Shown: positions 1 through 6,824 of the stretch, in pieces
Numbering within the stretch: the stretch's first letter is position 1
How the letters are laid out: every line of letters begins with the position of its first letter
NCBI GenBank assembly: GCA_947175455.1
Contig: CAMWMW010000052.1
Span: forward strand, 1 to 8,342
DNA length: 8,342 nt
Origin: an uncultured Porphyromonadaceae bacterium
GTDB lineage: Bacteria; Bacteroidota; Bacteroidia; Bacteroidales; Muribaculaceae
Direction of reading: 5' to 3'
Position numbers and translations under genes: made by a program
Notes under the pieces: generated by a model
What the model saw: the letters and a program-made list of their open reading frames with translations, nothing else
Told to the model about the DNA's origin: nothing
Database searches by the model: none

Positions 1-1605
1 TGCGACGGATCTACGGAATACACATTGGAAGAAGCGGAAAAATCAGACAGAGGCACAGATATAATCCTGCATGTCGACGACGACAACCGCGAATTTCTTC
101 AGCAATCACGGATCGATTCTCTGTTGAAAAAATACTGCCGTTTTCTGCCTGTTCCTGTAATCAGCGGCAAGGAGCAGGAATGGAAAGACGGAATGTATGT
201 AGACACCGATAAAGACCGTGTCATCAATGCCACCGAACCGCTATGGACAAAAAAGCCGTCGGAACTCACTGATGAGGATTATCTCAGGTTTTATCATGAG
301 TTGCGTCCGGGCGAGGAAGATCCGATGTTCTGGATTCACCTCAACGTGGATTATCCGTTCACACTTACAGGCATACTGTATTTCCCTAAAATAAAGAGCA
401 ATATAGACATCCAGCGCAACAGGATTCAGCTTTATTGCAATCAGGTATATGTAACCGACCAGGTCGAGGGGGTAGTGCCTGAGTTCATGATGCTGATGCA
501 GGGTGTGATTGACTCTCCGGACATCCCGCTGAATGTGAGCCGCAGCTATCTGCAGGCAGACCAGCAGGTAAAGAAAATCTCATCCTACATCTCGAAGAAA
601 GTCGCCGAGAAACTCGACAGAATGTTTAAGGATGACCGCAAGGAGTTTGAGAAAAAATGGGACGATATAGAAGTCTTCATTAAATACGGCATGCTCACGG
701 ATGAAAAATTCTATGAGTCTGCAAAAAAATTCTTCCTCCTCAAGGATGTCAACGGAAACTATTACACTCTTGACGAATACCGCACACTTGTCGAGGCATC
801 GCAGACCGACAGGGAGGGAACGGTGATATACCTCTATGCTTCCGACAAAACAAGTCAGTATGCCTACATCCAGGGTGCGGAGGAGAAAGGCTACAATGTT
901 CTTCTGCTTGACGGACAACTTGACCGCCACTTGGTTGGAATGCTGGAAAGCAAACTGGAGAAAACACGTTTTGTCCGTGTCGATTCCGACACTCCGGAGC
1001 GTCTCATACGCAAGGACGATGACAAAAAGGCTGACATCACTCCGCTGCAGGCAGACATGCTGACAACGATTTTCCGCACTCAGATGCCGGAAGTGAAAGA
1101 CACTGATTTCATTGTGGAATACAATGCTCTTTCTGAAAAAGACGCCCCGGCGGTGATTACCCGGAATGAGATGATGCGCCGCATGAAAGACATGGCGGAG
1201 CTTCAGCCCGGAATGAATTTCTACGGTCAGATGCCCGACATGTATTCTCTCGTGGTCAATACCTGTCAACCTGCGGTGAAACGTATTCTTAAGGACGCGG
1301 AAGAGAGCGTGGGAAGCGTTGTAAAACCGATTCGCGAGGAGATCGAATCTTTCAACTCCCGCATCTCTGACCTGCGTAAGGAACTTGAAGACAAGGATGC
1401 CGACAAGGAATCAATCAACAAACAGGTGTCTGATCTTGAGGCTAAGGCTGGCAAAAGCCGCGAAAAGGAGGAAGCGGTCATCAAGGAATACGCAGCCGGT
1501 GTGGCGAATGTGAAACAGATAATAGACCTTGCCCTCCTTCAGAGCGGACTTCTGAAGGGTGAGGCTTTATCCGCGTTCATCCGCCGCTCCGCCGCTCTGC
1601 TATGA
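1..1605 (+). CDS. htpG: HtpG, Hsp90-family molecular chaperone (5' end missing)
   Basis: ATP-dependent cytosolic chaperone that acts as a homodimer. The reading frame is already open at base 1 (C-D-G-S-T-E-Y-T-L), so the TTG at 25 is not a start. 534 residues are present; roughly 150 N-terminal residues, most of the ATP-binding domain, lie off the left edge, giving a full length near 680, which fits Bacteroidales HtpG. The fragment opens with the end of the ATPase domain (RGTDIILHV, about bases 49-75). The middle domain follows, with the strongly conserved GVIDSPDIPLNVSR near 505-543; the Arg codon at 541-543 matches the catalytic arginine that contacts the ATP gamma-phosphate in Hsp90 proteins. 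The C-terminal dimerisation part includes a charged, heptad-like helical stretch (about 1320-1500) and ends KGEALSAFIRRSAALL. No eukaryotic MEEVD tail is present, as expected. It is convergent with the lipoprotein gene. Identity is secure. Confidence 0.97.
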   Translation, partial: CDGSTEYTLEEAEKSDRGTDIILHVDDDNREFLQQSRIDSLLKKYCRFLPVPVISGKEQEWKDGMYVDTDKDRVINATEPLWTKKPSELTDEDYLRFYHELRPGEEDPMFWIHLNVDYPFTLTGILYFPKIKSNIDIQRNRIQLYCNQVYVTDQVEGVVPEFMMLMQGVIDSPDIPLNVSRSYLQADQQVKKISSYISKKVAEKLDRMFKDDRKEFEKKWDDIEVFIKYGMLTDEKFYESAKKFFLLKDVNGNYYTLDEYRTLVEASQTDREGTVIYLYASDKTSQYAYIQGAEEKGYNVLLLDGQLDRHLVGMLESKLEKTRFVRVDSDTPERLIRKDDDKKADITPLQADMLTTIFRTQMPEVKDTDFIVEYNALSEKDAPAVITRNEMMRRMKDMAELQPGMNFYGQMPDMYSLVVNTCQPAVKRILKDAEESVGSVVKPIREEIESFNSRISDLRKELEDKDADKESINKQVSDLEAKAGKSREKEEAVIKEYAAGVANVKQIIDLALLQSGLLKGEALSAFIRRSAALL

Positions 1606-1651
1606 ATGCCGTTTCCAAAAGATGACTCCGGTTTAAATCAATATATATTTA

Positions 1652-1712
1652 AATCCATATATACAAGAAAACGCGTCAGAAATTCTGACGCGTTTTCTTG
1701 TATATATGGATT
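1652..1712. terminator. Bidirectional intrinsic terminator between convergent genes
   Basis: A perfect inverted repeat: 30-base arms at 1652-1681 and 1683-1712 around a single central base. The GC-rich core (ACGCGTCAG / CTGACGCGT) is flanked by an A-tract on the left and a matching T-tract (GTTTTCTTG) on the right, so it reads as stem plus U-rich tail on either strand. It starts 46 bases after the htpG stop and ends 7 bases before the lipoprotein stop codon, where a shared terminator for two convergent genes is expected. The symmetry is read directly; the terminator role is inferred. Confidence 0.88.
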
Positions 1713-1719
1713 GAATCGC

Positions 1720-3756
1720 TTATTCCGCCGGAGCATCGTTCCATGTGCAGGAAACGAATTCGAATTTACCTTTCTCCACGCATTTCCACACAATGGTGTA
1801 CTCCACATTCGCGCCGCCGGTTGTCCAGGCGGTGAAGGTGACTGTCACTGTAGGCTCAAGACCCTCGATCGGAGCCATGTTGGGATAGAGAAGCGAAAGT
1901 GCGCCCGGACCTGTCTCATGCTCGAAACGGCTCTTCATCATCTTAACGATTTCTTCCGGCTGCACACCCGGATAGTAACTCAGAAGCGTTGCATACGAAC
2001 TGTTGATATTCACATTGCCCTGATATGCCGAGCAACCCGAATAATATTCTCCGGTGCCGTAGCTATCAACCCATGATGAGGCATTCTCTATATTGGCACT
2101 CACCCAGTCTACTGCCGCCTGATAGAACCACATGCTCGTAGCCTGGTTCTTGCCACGCGGGAGATACAGGGAGACAGAGGGATCCATCTTCCAGCCGCTT
2201 GACTTGAATACGAACTGGTTTGTCTCCGTAATGACACCTTCCTCGGAAATGGAGTCAACCCAGTCGGTTCCGTCATAGGTATATTCCACGCTTCTGAAGC
2301 TTGTCCCGTCATTCCCTTTCAGAGAATAGAGCACATATTTGCTTGTCTCGGCTGAGGCATAGGGATACGTTCTTGAAAGGAACATAGGTATCATTGTTCT
2401 CGCTTCATCGGCTGTAAGCGCGTTTCCGGACACACCCATCTGCTTGTAATCCGAAGGCTGAAGCACGGTTACGTCAGTTGCCTGCGCCCACTTCGAACCG
2501 TCGTAGAGATACAGGGCGGATACCGCTGTGTTCGCGATTGTGGCTACACGACGCTTGACATTCGCAGAGGATTTTGCAGATGACTCAACGCCGGTGAGCA
2601 GGATATTGAAGAACTTAGGTACACCTCCTGATTTGGAAATACTTATAAAATAGCCGTTTACGGTACATGTCTCACCATCCTTGAGCATTGCTTTCTGCGC
2701 GTCGGTCAACATGTAGAAACTTCCCTGCGATGTGGATGCGCCGTCAACGATAAGATTATAATAGTTGCCCGATACGGACACCTTTCCCGTAATGCTGCAG
2801 TATACAGCGGTGAAGTTGTCGGTTGTCTGGATTGCCGCATCCATATCGGCGCCGGTATATACCTTTGCCGCAGGATATGTCACACTGCTTTCCTGTCCGA
2901 TTTTCTTGATAGAGGCACTGTCTCCGAACTGAAGACCGTTGTTGTTGACACCGACCGTGCCGGAAATCTCAAGCTGGTCTCCGAGAGCATAGCTGCCGTC
3001 GTAAGAACTTCCGAGATAGACAAGTACGGAAGCGCTCTTGTCAGAGAATATGAAGCCGCGCGCGCAGACACCGGTCACGACACCGTTGACGGTGACTTCA
3101 TCGCCGGCTTTCGCATCTTTGAGGACATCGCTCAGCTCGAATTTCTCGTCGGGCGTGTTGAATACGGGAGAGGTCTCCGAATTGTTATAATCCACAAGCA
3201 CATACTCGCCTGCCGCGGCATCGGGGAAGTTGCTCTTGAGAATGCGGGGAATATTTCCGGCTGCCGTCGCCATGGGCGAGAAACTCTCGGCATAATCTTC
3301 GTCGCTTCCGTATGCCTCCTGATAATCTTCCTTGGTCACTGTGTAGGAGGAAGCGGCATTCATGTTTACCATCTCTTCGGGAAGGTTCTTTGCAATCCTG
3401 TATGTCACATTGATCGCTGAACCGCCGGAAAGAGTGAAATATTTGAAACCGGGATCCTGAAGCAGATTCGGAATGTATTCCGCAGGAAGAATCTTGTCAT
3501 TGAGATATCCGAGGGAGCCTACTGCCTTCAGTTCGTCTGCCACACCGGCTGACTCGGCAAGCGCCTTGTTGGCGGAATTCTTGGCGATCAGCTCATAGTC
3601 TGACACCTCAAGTGTATAATCGAGAGTCTGGACATTGGAGAAGTCCGGTCCCCCTGTAAAGCCGTCAAGATGGTCGTTCCAGCTGTTTTCGCTACACGAC
3701 ATCATGCCAAGTGACACAGCTCCTACAAGAAGTGTATTCTTTATATATGTTTTCAT
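1720..3756 (-). CDS. Outer-membrane lipoprotein with OB-fold-like segments, partner of the TonB-dependent receptor
   Basis: 678 residues. A lipoprotein signal peptide is clear: K2/K6, hydrophobic 8-19, then M-M-S-C with Cys21 as the lipidation site. Residues 22-40 (SENSWNDHLDGFTGG...) form a flexible linker without the strong acidic run that marks many surface-exposed Bacteroidota lipoproteins, so surface exposure is possible but not shown. Residues about 205-288 (DVLKDAKAGDEVTVNGVVTG... LGDQLEISGTVG) look like an OB-fold beta-barrel, and about 295-392 looks like a second. Three diverged modules of the form DY...IPxxL...Y-V occur at about 53-120, 144-190 and 436-479. YxYDGxxW segments sit at 416-423 and 492-499. 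The C-terminal ~130 residues hold a DWV-containing helical part and end in beta-rich sequence. The ATG lies 12 bases after the receptor stop, so the two are cotranscribed; no strong Shine-Dalgarno is visible. I recall similar modular proteins in Bacteroides but cannot name a characterised member. Role as substrate-binding partner is inferred from position. Confidence 0.82.
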   Translation of the reverse strand: MKTYIKNTLLVGAVSLGMMSCSENSWNDHLDGFTGGPDFSNVQTLDYTLEVSDYELIAKNSANKALAESAGVADELKAVGSLGYLNDKILPAEYIPNLLQDPGFKYFTLSGGSAINVTYRIAKNLPEEMVNMNAASSYTVTKEDYQEAYGSDEDYAESFSPMATAAGNIPRILKSNFPDAAAGEYVLVDYNNSETSPVFNTPDEKFELSDVLKDAKAGDEVTVNGVVTGVCARGFIFSDKSASVLVYLGSSYDGSYALGDQLEISGTVGVNNNGLQFGDSASIKKIGQESSVTYPAAKVYTGADMDAAIQTTDNFTAVYCSITGKVSVSGNYYNLIVDGASTSQGSFYMLTDAQKAMLKDGETCTVNGYFISISKSGGVPKFFNILLTGVESSAKSSANVKRRVATIANTAVSALYLYDGSKWAQATDVTVLQPSDYKQMGVSGNALTADEARTMIPMFLSRTYPYASAETSKYVLYSLKGNDGTSFRSVEYTYDGTDWVDSISEEGVITETNQFVFKSSGWKMDPSVSLYLPRGKNQATSMWFYQAAVDWVSANIENASSWVDSYGTGEYYSGCSAYQGNVNINSSYATLLSYYPGVQPEEIVKMMKSRFEHETGPGALSLLYPNMAPIEGLEPTVTVTFTAWTTGGANVEYTIVWKCVEKGKFEFVSCTWNDAPAE

Positions 3757-3768
3757 TTCGGTAGTTTC

Positions 3769-6504
3769 TTAGAAATTGATTTTTAATTTCAGGGAGAATG
3801 TGCGGCCGAAAGAATATACGGCATATGTGGCATTTCTCCATGTTCCGTTCTCGTTGTAAGGAGTCTGCGCATCCTTTACATAATAGTAGTCGAACAGGTT
3901 GAAGACGTTTCCGTAGACGGTGGCGTTGAGTCCGCCGATCTTGAAGCTGTAGCTGCAGGAAAGGTCGAGCTCGTTACCCCATGGAATCTCCCACGGGTCG
4001 GCAAGTGTGATTTCGCCGTTCTGAACCAGACTGCTTGACGCGTCAAGATAATAATCCGAATAGTTGCGTGCGCTGAATGTCCAGTCGGCGCCGATGCGGA
4101 ATCCCTTGAACGGTTTGAATGTCACGCCGAGTCCGCCTGTTGTCTGCGCCGATCCGCAGACCTTGTGGTTTTTCTGGTTCAAGACACTCCACGCATGGTC
4201 GGGAGCGTGGGGTCCCGATGCGAGTGTTCCGTCGGTAAGGCTGGCGAGAGGCTGTCCCTGCTCGTTATAGTAATAACCTTTCGGATTGTTGAGCCATTTC
4301 CAGTCGCCCCATGAGAACATACCCTGGATTTCGAGCCAGCGGGTGGGATTGAACGCGAAGTCAAGCTCAAGACCGATATGCTGTGCCGAGACATTCTCAA
4401 GACTCATCGAGAAGTACTCTCCGTTCATAGGACCGCCGTTGAACTGTCCGCGTTTCTGGGTGTCACGGTCGCAACGGTCCATCCACTTGGTGTAATAACC
4501 GTTAAGAGTCATGGAGAAGACGGGCGAATGGAATCCGTAACCCAGCTCGAACGATCCGATTTTCTCATTCTTCGGATTCGGATTCAACGCATTGCTTGTC
4601 TCCGGATTCAGGAAGACACCGCGCGAAAGGAAGGGAGCTTTTGAGATATATCCTCCGTTCACGAATATGTTGTTGTGACGGTCGATATTCCAGTTGGCGC
4701 CACCCTTGATCGTTCCACCGAAGAACGACTGCCATGGAGTAGTGCCATGCTCGGCGTCATAGTAGAACATATCTTTCTTCTTGTAGCTTGTCACATTGAG
4801 AGAACCGGCGAGGAATGTAGTGACGGCTCCTTCAAGAATCTTGTATTCTCCCTGACCGTACACACCTTCCTGATGTGTGAAACCGTCATAGTTGCGGTAT
4901 ACCACATCGCCGATGCCGAGTTTCTCATATTTCCAGTTGGGATCTGCCGCAAGATAGTTGTTGGCGGCTTTCACATTCTTTCTGTCGGTGTCATCCATGT
5001 AATACTCGCCTGAATACAGGTCGATGAGTTCGTTTCTGTGGTGTCCCACGTAATATCTCACATCGATACCGCCGGTGAGATTGAGTTTGTTGGGTATGAT
5101 TTCGTTCTTGTATGTAGATACAAGTCCGTACCACTCGTGGCTGTTGATTGACTGTGACATCGCCATCTCCGAACCGGTAGTCGACGCCGCGTTGAGATCC
5201 TGTATCGCGCCGTAGTCAAACGTTCCGTCGGGACGGCGGAATCTTGTGGTTATGGCTCCGTTCTCTGCTCCGCGCCAGTAACCGCGATATTCGGATGTAC
5301 GGCCCTGTCCTGCGTATCCGCCGCCCGATGCGAGAGAGACATAAAGCGCGGATGAAAGCGATGAACGCTCGTTGATCTGCCAGATATGGTTCAGTGAGAT
5401 GATGGGCTTGTGATACTGGTTGCGGTAAGCAGTGCGCTGGCGTCCCTCATTGTCGAAACCGTACTGCGGGTTGTAGCTGTACATGCTTTTGCCGTTCATA
5501 TACTCCTTAGCCTGCTGCCAGTTCTCGATTGAAAGTGCGCCGTATACCATATTGCGCTGGTTGTGCCACTGCGGAGAACCGAACGCTGTCAACGAAAGCT
5601 GATGGCTGTCGCCGATTTTCTTCGATACGTTTGCGAAATAATTCCATGCCTCGAACTGGGTTCCCTGAATGTATCCGTCACCCCATTTGCGGCTTCCGAG
5701 AACACTGATCGCCCAGCCGTTCTTCATAAGTCCGGTAGACACGTTGAATCCTATGTCATTGAGAGCGTTGTTACCCATCCCGTACCATACGGAGCCACCC
5801 TTCTTTGCATCAAGACCTTTGGTAGTGATGTTGATGGTACCGCCGATAGAGGGAGACGAGATGATAGCCGCGCCAAGACCGCGCTGCGTCTGCATGCTCG
5901 TGGTCACACCGCCGAGTCCGGCGAAGTTCGACCAGTAGATACCACCCCACTCCATATCGTTCATCGGAATACCGTTCACAAGAACCGCAACGTTGGGAGC
6001 CTTGAATCCGCGCATGTTGATCTTGGCGTCGCCATAACCGCCGCCCTCCGGTGTCGCCCAGACACCGGGAGTCATTTTAAGCACCTCGGGAAACTCCTTG
6101 TTTCCGAGCTTTGCCTCGATCTGCGCCGCTGTGATTTCCGACATCGCGATTGGAGTCTCGCGTGTGCGTGCCTTTGACTGGGTCACAACCACGTCCTGAA
6201 GCATCTTTGTTTCCGGTTTCAGCACCACGTCGCCGATGTTTTCTTTTACAGCGGTCTCATAGCCTGAATAACCGACATAGGTTATCTTAAGCGTTTTCCC
6301 TGCGGGAGCTTTAAGACTGAATGTGCCGTCAAGGTCTGTGGAAACACCGATCCTTGTGCCGGGCACCGTCACCATTGCGCCTATGAGCGGTTCTCCCTGC
6401 TCATCAATGACGCGGCCGTAGCAGTTCACATCCGCACCATAGGTAGCCAGAGCCAGCACCCATGACATGCAGATTGCCACGCCTAAGAGAAAGAGTCTCT
6501 TCAT
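3769..6504 (-). CDS. TonB-dependent outer-membrane receptor with carboxypeptidase-regulatory-like N-terminal domain
   Basis: 911 residues. It should import an unidentified ligand across the outer membrane using TonB/ExbB/ExbD energy. Residues 1-23 are a Sec signal peptide (MKRLFLLGVAICMSWVLAL..., cleavage near A24). Residues about 28-97 are a carboxypeptidase-regulatory-like beta-sandwich (GRVIDEQGEPLIGAMVTVPG; DGTFSLKAPAGKTLKITYVGY), common in Bacteroidota receptors. A TonB-box-like stretch (QDVVVTQSK, 103-111) precedes the plug, about 113-230 (VLKMTPGVWA, INMRGF, VLVNGIPMND, GGTINITTKG). The remaining ~680 residues are beta-barrel, rich in Tyr, Trp and Asn, ending in Phe (LKLKINF) as outer-membrane barrels do. 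It is shorter than typical SusC (~1000), lacks the SusC-type plug wording, and no susD follows. The next gene is the lipoprotein, 12 bases downstream. The nearest convincing promoter is about 250 bases upstream, beyond a hairpin and a tiny open frame. Substrate unknown. Confidence 0.94.
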   Translation of the reverse strand: MKRLFLLGVAICMSWVLALATYGADVNCYGRVIDEQGEPLIGAMVTVPGTRIGVSTDLDGTFSLKAPAGKTLKITYVGYSGYETAVKENIGDVVLKPETKMLQDVVVTQSKARTRETPIAMSEITAAQIEAKLGNKEFPEVLKMTPGVWATPEGGGYGDAKINMRGFKAPNVAVLVNGIPMNDMEWGGIYWSNFAGLGGVTTSMQTQRGLGAAIISSPSIGGTINITTKGLDAKKGGSVWYGMGNNALNDIGFNVSTGLMKNGWAISVLGSRKWGDGYIQGTQFEAWNYFANVSKKIGDSHQLSLTAFGSPQWHNQRNMVYGALSIENWQQAKEYMNGKSMYSYNPQYGFDNEGRQRTAYRNQYHKPIISLNHIWQINERSSLSSALYVSLASGGGYAGQGRTSEYRGYWRGAENGAITTRFRRPDGTFDYGAIQDLNAASTTGSEMAMSQSINSHEWYGLVSTYKNEIIPNKLNLTGGIDVRYYVGHHRNELIDLYSGEYYMDDTDRKNVKAANNYLAADPNWKYEKLGIGDVVYRNYDGFTHQEGVYGQGEYKILEGAVTTFLAGSLNVTSYKKKDMFYYDAEHGTTPWQSFFGGTIKGGANWNIDRHNNIFVNGGYISKAPFLSRGVFLNPETSNALNPNPKNEKIGSFELGYGFHSPVFSMTLNGYYTKWMDRCDRDTQKRGQFNGGPMNGEYFSMSLENVSAQHIGLELDFAFNPTRWLEIQGMFSWGDWKWLNNPKGYYYNEQGQPLASLTDGTLASGPHAPDHAWSVLNQKNHKVCGSAQTTGGLGVTFKPFKGFRIGADWTFSARNYSDYYLDASSSLVQNGEITLADPWEIPWGNELDLSCSYSFKIGGLNATVYGNVFNLFDYYYVKDAQTPYNENGTWRNATYAVYSFGRTFSLKLKINF

Positions 6505-6575
6505 AATGTGTAAAGTTTAAGTTATTGTTGTTATATAAAATAATTATAATAAGACAATTATATAGATTCAACAAA

Positions 6576-6616
6576 ACATTAAGAGCCAGCCTGCATTGCA
6601 GGCTGGCTCTTAATGT
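6576..6616 (-). terminator. Strong hairpin, terminator or attenuator in the receptor leader
   Basis: A perfect inverted repeat with 20-base arms (6576-6595 and 6597-6616) and one central base. The stem core GAGCCAGCCTGCA / TGCAGGCTGGCTC is GC-rich. On the minus strand the hairpin is followed by TTTTGTTG, a U-rich tract suited to intrinsic termination. On the plus strand no U-tract follows and no plus-strand gene lies upstream, so the minus-strand reading is preferred. It lies about 210 bases after the DUF5606 stop, 8 bases after the 22-codon frame and about 70 bases before the receptor start. It could end a short transcript from the 6754-6785 promoter, or attenuate receptor expression. Confidence 0.7.
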
Positions 6617-6626
6617 CATGACATTA
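6611..6626. repeat. 16-base perfect palindrome overlapping the hairpin base
   Basis: TAATGTCATGACATTA reads the same on both strands. It covers the TAA stop of the 22-codon frame and shares its ACATTA half (transcript sense) with the 5' foot of the 20-bp hairpin. In RNA that half could pair with the preceding TAATGT or with the TAATGT at the hairpin's 3' foot, but not both. As DNA it could be an operator for a dimeric regulator. The symmetry is observed; both functions are inferred. Confidence 0.5.
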
Positions 6627-6692
6627 AAACTCGATAACGCTATGCTTCGAGATCATAATGCCGTATATAGAAAATCGTCGTGTTGATTTCAT
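6624..6692 (-). CDS. Candidate 22-residue leader peptide or small protein
   Basis: ATG at 6692-6690, TAA at 6626-6624. The peptide starts M-K-S-T-R-R-F-S-I-Y and ends S-V-I-E-F; it is basic at the front, rich in Ile and Ser, with two consecutive CGA arginine codons at positions 5-6. The upstream sequence AAAGGTGACCG-ATG contains AGGTGA, a full match to the anti-Shine-Dalgarno end of 16S rRNA at sensible spacing. This is notable because the larger genes here show no such site. The frame sits about 55 bases downstream of the predicted transcription start and ends just before the hairpin. I do not recognise the peptide. It may be a regulatory leader peptide, a real small protein, or chance; a frame this short is weak evidence on its own. 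Confidence 0.4.
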   Translation of the reverse strand: MKSTRRFSIYGIMISKHSVIEF

Positions 6693-6753
6693 CGGTCACC
6701 TTTGATAATACTGATTCACCACTAAACAATGGCTGTTTACCATCATTTGAATG

Positions 6754-6785
6754 CAAAGATAACCAATTTAAAACTTTTTCACAAA
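6754..6785 (-). promoter_or_regulatory. Bacteroidota-type promoter upstream of the receptor leader
   Basis: On the minus strand TTTG (6785-6782) is followed after exactly 20 bases by TATCTTTG (6761-6754), matching the Bacteroides primary-sigma consensus TTTG-N19-21-TAnnTTTG at every fixed position. The predicted start is near 6746-6749, giving a leader of about 240 bases before the receptor ATG. It lies 39 bases beyond the DUF5606 stop, so it is placed to serve the receptor-lipoprotein pair and/or the small frame and hairpin. Confidence 0.78.
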
Positions 6786-6824
6786 TTTTTGCGCGTTTTT
6801 AACACAACTGATTTTACGCATTTA

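Larger units (their letters stand above)
6505..6824 (-). other. 320-base leader/intergenic region between the DUF5606 gene and the receptor gene
   Basis: No large gene is present. In minus-strand order it holds a Bacteroidota-type promoter (6785-6754), a 16-codon open frame beginning almost at the predicted transcription start (6746-6696, probably chance), a 22-codon open frame with a good ribosome-binding site (6692-6624), a 16-base palindrome (6626-6611), a 20-bp hairpin with U-rich 3' flank (6616-6576), and about 70 very AT-rich bases before the receptor ATG. I see no clear terminator directly after the DUF5606 stop, so read-through from the upstream operon is possible. I do not recognise a known riboswitch class. 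Confidence 0.7.

Noticed and set aside
580..1269. Minus-strand open frame of 229 codons inside htpG
   Set aside because: Antisense shadow of well-conserved htpG codons; His/Val/Phe-rich translation with no domain.
1606..2076. Plus-strand open frame right after htpG
   Set aside because: Runs through the terminator and antisense to the lipoprotein C-terminus; Cys/His/Arg-rich shadow translation.
3769..6504. SusC-family call for the receptor
   Set aside because: Shorter than SusC, plug wording is that of ordinary TonB-dependent receptors, and no SusD gene follows.
6541..6571. Possible second promoter close to the receptor gene (TTG at 6571-6569, 20 bases, then TATAATTA at 6548-6541, minus strand)
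   Set aside because: The -7 element misses two of the four TTTG positions and lies in generally AT-rich sequence, so it is much weaker than the 6754-6785 promoter.
6696..6746. A 16-codon open frame starting near the predicted transcription start (minus strand)
   Set aside because: It has no ribosome-binding site and would be nearly leaderless; its stop overlaps the binding site of the 22-codon frame. Too short to support alone.
6505..6747. Metabolite riboswitch in the receptor leader (for example cobalamin or TPP)
   Set aside because: I could not find the conserved core sequences of those classes on the minus strand; only hairpins and the tiny frame are evident.
6786..6824. Possible terminator directly after the DUF5606 gene
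   Set aside because: Only a 4-5 base GCGT/ACGC pairing across a loop of about 20 bases, with no proper U-tract.
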